From S015-6 sp964384945 (lineage in GTDB: Bacteria > Desulfobacterota > DSWW01), in assembly GCA_964384945.1 (NCBI GenBank), contig CAYLMK010000016.1, positions 1 through 64,000 on the forward strand: 64,000 nt of DNA, given 5' to 3'. Positions 8,763 through 15,510 of the stretch are shown here, in pieces. The notes below the pieces were generated by a model. It did no database searches, was not told the DNA's origin, and saw only the letters and a program-made list of their open reading frames with translations. Position 1 is the stretch's first letter; each line of letters starts with the position of its first letter. Both the position numbers and the translations under genes were made by a program.

Positions 8763-9091
8763 TTCGGGACCATGGCGGCATTTCCTGGATTCATAAAACG
8801 AATAATTTACTTTAATTAAATAGTATAATATACTGTTTTCATTAATTTATATACCTCATGTATTCGGATACACGTGGCTTGAAAGGCGAAAGCAGCCGCT
8901 GTGGAAAGAATCCGGGAAGGCGCGAGTCCCTCTGGAAGAACTCATTGTATGCATCGTGTCGGGCAGATCAAGCCATTTCGATCAAGGTATCCGGGTCGCC
9001 GGTTCCGACTGCGGCCGTCCCGCGTTGCCCTTGACACACCGCAACGGCATCCCCTATGCTGCTCGCAGAACCGCATTGGACGAATGGGCCC
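8763..9091. other. Divergent intergenic region between mutY and the PilZ gene
   Basis: 329 bases without a supportable gene. Positions about 8788-8865 are strikingly AT-rich against a 62% GC background and include the 13-base palindrome AGTATAATATACT (8822-8834); several TATAAT-like hexamers could serve the mutY side. The right part (8866-9030) is GC-rich and shows no recognisable RNA or coding signature. The PilZ promoter occupies the right edge. Confidence 0.6.
9031..9060 (+). promoter_or_regulatory. Sigma-70 promoter of the PilZ gene
   Basis: A perfect TTGACA (9031-9036), an 18-base spacer and TATGCT (9055-9060). The predicted start near 9067 leaves about 25 bases before the ATG at 9092. 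An alternative ATG at 9056 falls inside this -10 box, which argues against it as the start codon. Confidence 0.65.
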
Positions 9092-9802
9092 ATGAAAGAC
9101 TCCTTGTTTGAACTGCAAGACGTTCCTGTTGAGGTTGTCTGCCTTTCCGTCTCGCCCCCCGTGATCCGAAAGGGTCGCGTAACGTGCCAAGGGAAGGGCC
9201 CCTGCGAGGTCGTCTTGGAGGCGCCGGAGCCGAGGCTGGCACCGGGCATGCGACTCGTCCTGGACGGCGGCCCGGACCGTCGCTTCCGGATCAAGGGTCT
9301 GATTGCCGAAGCGCAAGGGTACCGTCTTCGGGTCGAGACGGAGCGGGTCGTGCCTCCTGACAAGCGTTCGTTCCCACGGATGTACGGTGGTATCCATCTG
9401 CGGTATCGTGTCTTGGCCCCTGGGGAGACAGAAAGGGATTGCGGCGCCTGGCTTGCCGGAGCGGAGCTGCCTGCCTGGGAAGGGGAGTGGAGGGAGCCGG
9501 ACCCCTTCATGGACTTCAGCGGGACGGGCCTTCGGTTCGAGGACGAGCTTCATTGCGGCCGGGACGATCGGATGCTGATCGAACTCAAGCTCCCCGATTC
9601 CGAGCACGCATGGCGGACAGCCGCACGGGTCGTGCGTGTGGACCCGATCCGGCCGGACGAATGGAAGCAAGGCGAGGAGGCCGGCCAGGAACCGGCCCGG
9701 ACGCATCAGATTGCGGTTGAGTTCATCGAACTTCCTTCGGATGCGACGGAAGCCCTCACCGCGTTCGCCATGCGGATTCAAGAGGCTCTTCTGAATCCAT
9801 AG
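9092..9802 (+). CDS. PilZ-domain protein (candidate cyclic-di-GMP effector)
   Basis: A 236-residue soluble protein. Residues 1-80 form a YcgR-like N-terminal beta domain. The PilZ domain starts near RSFPR (the RxxxR ligand motif) and has DFSGTG (D-x-S-x-x-G) about 50 residues later, both of which contact cyclic-di-GMP in the family. This layout resembles YcgR/FlgZ-type flagellar-brake or polysaccharide regulators, but no flagellar genes are near, so the target is unknown. The start at 9092 follows from the promoter position; the Shine-Dalgarno site is weak. It is convergent with the DHH phosphoesterase. Confidence 0.82.
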   Translation: MKDSLFELQDVPVEVVCLSVSPPVIRKGRVTCQGKGPCEVVLEAPEPRLAPGMRLVLDGGPDRRFRIKGLIAEAQGYRLRVETERVVPPDKRSFPRMYGGIHLRYRVLAPGETERDCGAWLAGAELPAWEGEWREPDPFMDFSGTGLRFEDELHCGRDDRMLIELKLPDSEHAWRTAARVVRVDPIRPDEWKQGEEAGQEPARTHQIAVEFIELPSDATEALTAFAMRIQEALLNP

Positions 9803-9851
9803 CGGCCCGCACCTTGCGGCAGTCCTTCTTCCGCGGGGGTGCCAAGAGACG

Positions 9852-10769
9852 CTATCCGTCTTCGTTCATCGCTTCGATCAGTTTTCCCAGGATTCGGTCC
9901 GCCTGCGGGATGGCGGCCTGGCAGGTGCCCACCTTCTTGTGTCCGCCGCCTCCGTATTTGAGCATGAGGCTGCCTACGTCCGTCTTGCTCGTCCTGTTGA
10001 TGATGCTGTGGCCGCAAGTGAAGACCACGTTCCTCTTCTCCTTGCCCCAGATCACCTGAATGCTGATGTTGCAGTCCGGGAACATGGTGTAGAGGATGAA
10101 CCTGTTGCCGGAGTAGATCTCCGGCTCCTGCCGCAGATCCAGGACGACGACGTTGCCTCTTTGGAAGGCGTTTTTCCGGATCATGTTCCGAAACAGTTCG
10201 TTCTGCTCGAAGTACCGATCGACCCGTTCCCGCACGTCCGGCTGCTCCAGGATGGACTCTGCGTTCATGGATCCGCACCACTCGATCATCTGCTCCATGA
10301 GCTGGTAGTTGCTGATGCGGTAGTCCCGGTAGCGGCCCAGCCCGGTCCGGGGGTCCATGATGAAGCTCAGAAGCACCCATCCTGTAGGGTTTTCGATTTC
10401 CTCGAGGGTCAGGTCGGCGCTGTCACACTTGTCCACGCAGCGCAGCATCTCGGCGAAATGCTCCGGAAAACCCGCTTGGCCGCCGTAATAGTCCCAGATG
10501 ACCCTGGCACAGCTCGGGGACAGCTTGGAAGCGCCTTCGAAGGGAAAGTGGAAGTTGAGCCGCTCCATCTCGCTGGAGTGGTGATCGAACCACAGGCCGC
10601 ACCCGGGAGCGAAAGGGACATTCACCAGAATGTCATTCTTGGTGACTCGAACCGCTCCGTCCTGCACATCCTTGGGATGCACGAACTCCCACTCGTCCAG
10701 GATGCCCACCTCTTTGAGCAGGACCGCGGAAACCAAGCCGTCGAAATCCGACCTCGTAAGCAGCCTCAT
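9852..10769 (-). CDS. DHH/DHHA1-family phosphoesterase
   Basis: A 305-residue protein. The N-terminal DHH domain shows LTRSDFDGLVSA and WFDHHSSE, the metal-binding motifs; the C-terminal DHHA1 domain ends with GGGGHKKVGTC. Relatives cleave short oligonucleotides, cyclic dinucleotides or polyphosphate; the sequence alone does not decide which. The ATG at 10769 has GGGAGAG seven bases upstream; a longer start adds eight unsupported residues. It lies 173 bases upstream of the acyl-CoA dehydrogenase 3' end on the same strand, but is read as a separate unit. Confidence 0.85.
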   Translation of the reverse strand: MRLLTRSDFDGLVSAVLLKEVGILDEWEFVHPKDVQDGAVRVTKNDILVNVPFAPGCGLWFDHHSSEMERLNFHFPFEGASKLSPSCARVIWDYYGGQAGFPEHFAEMLRCVDKCDSADLTLEEIENPTGWVLLSFIMDPRTGLGRYRDYRISNYQLMEQMIEWCGSMNAESILEQPDVRERVDRYFEQNELFRNMIRKNAFQRGNVVVLDLRQEPEIYSGNRFILYTMFPDCNISIQVIWGKEKRNVVFTCGHSIINRTSKTDVGSLMLKYGGGGHKKVGTCQAAIPQADRILGKLIEAMNEDG

Positions 10770-10902
10770 CTTCGCTCTCCCTTCCGTGCGCATTCATTTC
10801 GGCCTGTAAAGGAAGGTCGTCCGTCCGGGCCGAGTACTTTAGCGACCCGGAGATAGATAGACTGAGAGAGAGAAGAGTCGGCTTTACGGTCGAGGGAGGG
10901 GT

Positions 10903-10932
10903 TGCCGCTCCCCGCAGGGAAGAGGAGCGGCA
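10903..10932 (-). terminator. Stem-loop after the acyl-CoA dehydrogenase gene
   Basis: A perfect 9-bp inverted repeat (10903-10911 with 10924-10932) with a 12-base loop lies 10 bases past the stop at the end of the catabolic cluster. There is no T-run after it, so it is either a weak intrinsic terminator or an mRNA-stabilising 3' structure. Confidence 0.4.
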
Positions 10933-10942
10933 GAGTGCCGGT

Positions 10943-12103
10943 TCACTTGCGCTGGTCGAATCGCCTTCCGAACAGGAGGCTCGCCATCGTGATTCGGAGC
11001 ATCTGAACGGTCCCCCCGGCGACGCACCAGGCCCTGGCGTCCCGGAGCATCCTTTCTACAGGGAACTCCTTGCTGTACCCGTAGCCTCCGAAGACCTGCA
11101 TGGCCGCGTTGGTGACCTCGATCACCATTTCATTGGCGTAACACTTCGCAACCGCCGCATCATAGATCGACGGAAAGCCTCGGCCGGCGCCCATGACCGC
11201 CCGGTAGACCAGAAGGCGCGCGGCCTCGAGCTTCATGGCCATGTCGACGATGGGGAACTGAACACCCTGAAATTCGCAGATGGGCCTTCCGAACGCGTGA
11301 CGCTCCTGCGCATAAGTCTTGGCCGCCTCGAGGGCGCCTCCTGCGACGCCCAGACACATGGCCGCGTTCCCGCACCGCTCGATGTCGAAGGTGAGCATCA
11401 TGTTCGGAAACCCCCCTTCCGGGATCACGACATTCCGCTTGGGCACCCGAACGTCCTCGAAGATCAGGTCGCAGGAGGGCATCCCCCGCAGGCCCAGGTA
11501 CTCCTCCTGTCTCCCGAAGCTGAAGCCAGGCATCCCCTTTTCCGCGATGACGCCCCCGATCCCCTTGTATCCTTTCGTGTCCCCGAAACGGGCGTAGACA
11601 AAGTAGTGGCTCGCGTGTCCCGCCCCGGAGATGAAGATCTTCCGGCCGTTCAGGATGTAGTCATCCCCGTCTTCCACAAGGCGCGTCGTCAGGGCCGTCA
11701 GATCGGAGCCCGCCTCGGGTTCGGTCATGCATACCGATACGCTCTTCTCTCCCTTGCACACCCCCGGAAGGATCGCCTTCTTCTGCTCGTCGGTTCCGAA
11801 CAAGTCGATGGCCCGGACAGGCCCGACGTTCGACTCAAAGACCGAGGAGGCGATCATGGGGCTGAACTTCGCCAGTTCTTCGATGGCCAGGATGGCGTGG
11901 ATGGCCGGCTGGCCTCCGCCTCCGTATTCCGGTGAAAGCACCATCCCCAAGAGGCCCATTTCTGCGAACGTTCCGAGCAGGTGCGCGGGGTACTCGCCCG
12001 TGGCGTCGACTCGTTTTGCCAGGTCCTTGAAGTTTTCCCTTGCCCCCATGGTCCGGAGGGTCTCGATCAGCATCTTCTGTTCTTCTGTCAGGTTGAAGTC
12101 CAT
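10943..12103 (-). CDS. Acyl-CoA dehydrogenase with alternative catalytic Glu position
   Basis: A 386-residue flavoprotein that oxidises an acyl-CoA to the 2,3-enoyl-CoA. The family signatures CMTEPEAGSD and FGGYGYSKEFPVERMLRDA are intact. The catalytic base of short and medium-chain enzymes (Glu in YEGT) is replaced by Gly363 in AGGTVQ, but E242 in TFDIERCG aligns with the helix-G Glu used by isovaleryl-CoA and long-chain dehydrogenases. The enzyme is therefore probably active, possibly on a branched or bulky acyl-CoA. The ATG at 12103 starts the usual MDFxLTEEQ motif. It is the last gene of the cluster, 23 bases after the MmgE/PrpD gene. Confidence 0.93.
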   Translation of the reverse strand: MDFNLTEEQKMLIETLRTMGARENFKDLAKRVDATGEYPAHLLGTFAEMGLLGMVLSPEYGGGGQPAIHAILAIEELAKFSPMIASSVFESNVGPVRAIDLFGTDEQKKAILPGVCKGEKSVSVCMTEPEAGSDLTALTTRLVEDGDDYILNGRKIFISGAGHASHYFVYARFGDTKGYKGIGGVIAEKGMPGFSFGRQEEYLGLRGMPSCDLIFEDVRVPKRNVVIPEGGFPNMMLTFDIERCGNAAMCLGVAGGALEAAKTYAQERHAFGRPICEFQGVQFPIVDMAMKLEAARLLVYRAVMGAGRGFPSIYDAAVAKCYANEMVIEVTNAAMQVFGGYGYSKEFPVERMLRDARAWCVAGGTVQMLRITMASLLFGRRFDQRK

Positions 12104-12126
12104 TTCGGCTCCTTGCTCGGGTCTTC

Positions 12127-13494
12127 CTAGATAAGCTGCGTCCATTCTTGGATGCGGCGGACCTTTTCCAGTTCGAGGGTCCCTTCGATCGCCTTCTCCA
12201 GTCTCTCCGGGTCCCTGGCACCGGCAAAGCGCCTGACCTTTGCGGCCAGGTCGTCGAATGTCATCGGGTCTCTTGGGTCCCCTTTGGGGTTGTCCACTTG
12301 CCTGGCCAGCCTCGCCCCTCCTCTCAGGGCGATTTCGACCCGGCTCGAGGTCCTCTCGGGATAGAGCCGGTTCAACTGATCGTCGCAATGTACCTTCACC
12401 CTCTTCGACAGGGCGAGGACAACCGGATCCGCCACACGCCTTTCCGTGAGCTGCGCGGGCCCGAGGTCCCGGTCGAGGAGGCAGGCCGCAACCACGTAAG
12501 GGATCGAGAACTGGGCCGTGACGAAGCTGTCCTTCTCGGCGATCCCTTTGCCCACCGCCAGCAGGGCGATCCCGTATGTGTGGACGTCCACAGATTCCAC
12601 CCGCTGCGGGTCGACCCGGTTCTCCCGAAGAATCTCCAGCACGGCCTGGGCGGCCCCATGGGTGTGCCGACAGGCCGTGTACGGCTTGAAGTAGACATCG
12701 AGCAGCGTGAACTTCTCGCCGAGGCGGTCCGTCATCCTTTCCTGGGCGGGTTCTCCCCGCACCGTGATCTGGGTAAAGCCTCCCTTCAGCGCGGAGCCCT
12801 CCAGGACGTAGGGCGCGCCGGTGATTCCGGCTTGAGCGAGGCCTGCGGCCGTCAGGCCGCAGGCGGCGGCCTGTCCCCCCTGGATGATTTTCACCGTGAA
12901 TCCGCCCATCAGCTGCTCCGCCATCGAGAGGGGCGCCACATAACCCGCGTTCCCCAGGGCATTCGCCAGCCCTTCCGCATCGAGTCCCATCAGGCGGCCG
13001 GCCGCGCAGGCGGCCCCGAAGGTTCCGCACGTGCCCGTCGGCAGGAATCCCGAGAGGGTGTGACTCGGGTGAACGGCCGCCGAGACCCGGTTCGCCACCT
13101 CGTAACCTGCCACGACCGCTTCGATGACATCCCTGCCGCCGAGCCCCATCTTCTCTGCGAGGGCAAGGGCTGCGGGGATGACGGCGGTTCCGGCGTGGTT
13201 TCCGCCGAACCGCAGACCGTCCTGCGCCTCGATCGCCTCCGCGGCGACGCCGTTGAGGAAAGAGGCCTGATGGATGCCCGTCCGGAACCCGCAACCCAGG
13301 GCGGTGGCCGTCTCCGGTCCGCCGAGGGAACGAATGTAGGAGACCACCCGGGAGACGGCGTCCAGTTCCAAGGAGCCGTACACGTTGGCAAGGAAGTCCA
13401 GTAAGCAGCACTTCGCCTTCTGGATGACCTCCCGGGGAAGCCGGTCCAACCGGATGCCGGCACAAAATGCGGCGAGTTTCCGCGTGTGCTCCAT
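12127..13494 (-). CDS. MmgE/PrpD-family protein
   Basis: A 455-residue member of the MmgE/PrpD family, which includes 2-methylcitrate dehydratase, cis-aconitate decarboxylase and iminodisuccinate epimerase. Visible family features: an N-terminal helical domain, the histidine-containing FGGNHAGTAVIPAALALAE segment, THGAAQAVLEI and KPYTACRHTHG. The start at 13494 has GGGGGAGGG upstream. In this cluster it may hydrate, dehydrate or isomerise an acid or acyl intermediate made by its neighbours. No 2-methylcitrate genes (prpB, prpC) are present, so a propionate-only role is unlikely. Substrate unknown. Confidence 0.88.
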   Translation of the reverse strand: MEHTRKLAAFCAGIRLDRLPREVIQKAKCCLLDFLANVYGSLELDAVSRVVSYIRSLGGPETATALGCGFRTGIHQASFLNGVAAEAIEAQDGLRFGGNHAGTAVIPAALALAEKMGLGGRDVIEAVVAGYEVANRVSAAVHPSHTLSGFLPTGTCGTFGAACAAGRLMGLDAEGLANALGNAGYVAPLSMAEQLMGGFTVKIIQGGQAAACGLTAAGLAQAGITGAPYVLEGSALKGGFTQITVRGEPAQERMTDRLGEKFTLLDVYFKPYTACRHTHGAAQAVLEILRENRVDPQRVESVDVHTYGIALLAVGKGIAEKDSFVTAQFSIPYVVAACLLDRDLGPAQLTERRVADPVVLALSKRVKVHCDDQLNRLYPERTSSRVEIALRGGARLARQVDNPKGDPRDPMTFDDLAAKVRRFAGARDPERLEKAIEGTLELEKVRRIQEWTQLI

Positions 13495-13519
13495 GTTCCC
13501 TCCCCCTGCATCTTCGGGC

Positions 13520-14320
13520 TCAGACGTATCCCTTCTTTTCGTAGATCCTGATCATTCCGAGGGGATCGATGATCTCACGCAGCGCCTTCAGTTCCTCGGT
13601 CCGCGGCGGCTCGGTCTCGTGCACGTCTGGGGATACCTTGAGATCCCACGGTGTCAGCCCTGCGACCTCGTCCACGGAACTGCCGCGGTGGTAGGAGACA
13701 AGATAGGCTTCCTTCGTTTCCGGATCGAACCGAAGCAGGGCCTTGTTGGTTACGAGGAGGGAGGGGCCCGTGTTTTCAGGAAGGCCCCAGCGCTCCCGGG
13801 CGCCGGGGCCGTCGATGTACCCCGGGGTGGTGATGAAATCCACCCGTTCAGCCAGGCGGCGGGTATCGTGGAGGGCGATGATGATGACGCGCTGGGCCAG
13901 AGCTCCGATCGGGTTGGCGCCCCCGCTTCCGGGCAGCCGGCTCTTGGGCCGGTCGTATTCCCCGATGACCGTGGTGTTGATGTTTCCGTACTTGTCGACC
14001 TGGCTTCCGGAAAGGAAGCCCACGTTCACCCATCCTCCCTGAAGAAACATCCCCATCACATCCGTGAGCCCGCCGATCATCGCCGCGCCGGGATTCAGAC
14101 ACGGGTCGCCCACCGAGAGTGCCGGGCGCCTCGGCCGGGCGTCGTACACGCCCGATTCCTGCATCATCACGGCTTTGGGCGCATGCGTGTACTTGGCGAT
14201 GTTGGCGGCGATCGTGGGAAACCCGGTGCCCACGATGACCAGGTCGCCGTCCCGGATCTCTCTGGCCCCGCAGCAGGCCATCAGCTCCGGCTTGGTGTAG
14301 TCGTTCGGGTGTCCGCACAT
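13520..14320 (-). CDS. Glutaconate-type CoA-transferase, beta subunit
   Basis: A 266-residue family I CoA-transferase subunit resembling GctB throughout. E55 in VMMQESGVYD matches the Glu that carries the enzyme-bound CoA thioester in glutaconate CoA-transferase, so true transferase chemistry is likely, unlike the related steroid-ring hydrolase IpdAB. The motifs SVGDPCL, GSGGANPIG and TPGYIDGPGARERWGLP are conserved. The ATG at 14320 has AGGAG upstream. It lies 25 bases before the MmgE/PrpD gene and pairs with the alpha subunit upstream. Confidence 0.92.
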   Translation of the reverse strand: MCGHPNDYTKPELMACCGAREIRDGDLVIVGTGFPTIAANIAKYTHAPKAVMMQESGVYDARPRRPALSVGDPCLNPGAAMIGGLTDVMGMFLQGGWVNVGFLSGSQVDKYGNINTTVIGEYDRPKSRLPGSGGANPIGALAQRVIIIALHDTRRLAERVDFITTPGYIDGPGARERWGLPENTGPSLLVTNKALLRFDPETKEAYLVSYHRGSSVDEVAGLTPWDLKVSPDVHETEPPRTEELKALREIIDPLGMIRIYEKKGYV

Positions 14321-14401
14321 GGAGATGGCTCCTGTTCCCTGATCGAGTAGGTTCGCCGGGGAAGGGGGGCCCTCCGCTCCGCTCCCCGACCCGGAACGCT
14401 G

Positions 14402-15337
14402 TCAGTAAGTGTAACTCACCGGGTATCCGTAATCGAAGCTCGCCTGCAGGCCCCTGAACGCTCCGTACCCGAAGCGTTCGATGTAGTGCTGCGTGTAGGC
14501 GGCTCGGTCCTCCCGGTCGAAGACCCACTCCTTCAGAAATGCTTGGAATCCGTCCACCGTATCGGAGGCTTGCTGATAGAGGGAACCGAATTTGAAATCC
14601 ACGTCGTAGAATCCGGGCGTATATCCGGGGTGAGCGCCGAAGGGCTCTTCGACCACGGCGACCACCTTGAAATCGGGAACGATGGTCCGCGAGGGATCCT
14701 TTCCGATCACTTCCCGCGTGACGACCCGCTCGCAGCTTACAATCACCTTCTTGGAGGCGTTGGCGCCGTACTTGCAGTCACCTCCGATCCCCCACATCTG
14801 CGCATTCCCGTTCTCGTCCGCCTGCTGGACGTGGATGATGCCTACGTCCGGATTCAGGGCCGGAACGAGCAGTGTCGGCCTCCCGTCGAAGGGCGAATCG
14901 ATCATCTTGTACTTGTCGTCGCCCAGGAAGGATTTCACCTTCATCAGGTCCGTGCCGACCATGTCCTTGACGGGTACGAAGGGCATGCCCATGGCGCCTG
15001 CCATGAGCATCATCGGCAGGGAGAGGTTCGAATACTCCTCCACCTCGATCTTGCGGGGGATTCCCTTCTCCAGGGAACGTCTGTAGCATCGGCCCAGCCC
15101 GAAGAAGCCGAGAGAGAGGAAGGTTGCGATGAAGCGCTTGACGACCCCTGCGCCGATCATCATGTCGAAATCGTCGGCCGCGTTGCTGCGGGTGATGGTC
15201 AATTCCTTCCTGCCCTGACGGATGATCTCGTGGATGGCCGAGAAGGGGGGCCTGCAGATGTAGCCGCCTATAAAAAGAAAATCACCGTCATGGACGTGTT
15301 CCTGGATGGCCTGCTTCATCGTGGTCACTTTGCTCAT
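14402..15337 (-). CDS. Glutaconate-type CoA-transferase, alpha subunit
   Basis: A 311-residue partner of the beta subunit. It begins MSKVTTMKQAIQEHV as in GctA, with IGGY, the KVKSFLGDDKYKMIDSPF stretch, VDVGIIHVQQAD-like order (PDVGIIHVQQADENGN) and EEPFGAHPGY. With the beta subunit it should move CoA from a donor such as acetyl-CoA onto a carboxylic acid, usually a dicarboxylate in this family. The start at 15337 has GGGGAAG upstream. It is separated from the beta subunit by 81 bases and from the glycyl radical enzyme gene by 173 bases that include a long inverted repeat. Confidence 0.92.
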   Translation of the reverse strand: MSKVTTMKQAIQEHVHDGDFLFIGGYICRPPFSAIHEIIRQGRKELTITRSNAADDFDMMIGAGVVKRFIATFLSLGFFGLGRCYRRSLEKGIPRKIEVEEYSNLSLPMMLMAGAMGMPFVPVKDMVGTDLMKVKSFLGDDKYKMIDSPFDGRPTLLVPALNPDVGIIHVQQADENGNAQMWGIGGDCKYGANASKKVIVSCERVVTREVIGKDPSRTIVPDFKVVAVVEEPFGAHPGYTPGFYDVDFKFGSLYQQASDTVDGFQAFLKEWVFDREDRAAYTQHYIERFGYGAFRGLQASFDYGYPVSYTY

Positions 15338-15409
15338 CGCTTCCCCGTTTTGTCTTGTGAGAACATGTTGGCCGTTCCTCGGGCGCGTGCCCGCGAATAG
15401 CTTTACGCC

Positions 15410-15489
15410 GTTAGCTCATAGCTCTTTTCCCTCCGTTCCCAGCCCATGCCCCAGGCTACGTATCTGCGAGGGTGGGTGGGGGAGCTAAC
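15410..15489. repeat. Long-spaced inverted repeat in the cluster spacer
   Basis: GTTAGCTC (15410-15417) is matched by GAGCTAAC (15482-15489), 64 bases apart, inside the 173-base gap between the glycyl radical enzyme and CoA-transferase alpha genes. Flanking AGCT-rich words (CATAGCTC, ACAGCTGAC) partly echo the same motif. It could be an mRNA folding or processing site within the operon, or the ends of a small inserted element. Confidence 0.4.
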
Positions 15490-15510
15490 AGCTGACAGCG
15501 AAGAGCCTCT

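Noticed and set aside
12104..13465. Extension of the acyl-CoA dehydrogenase frame upstream through the MmgE/PrpD gene
   Set aside because: The extra 450 codons are Arg/Gly/Pro-rich and unlike any dehydrogenase; MDFNLTEEQ at 12103 is the family start.
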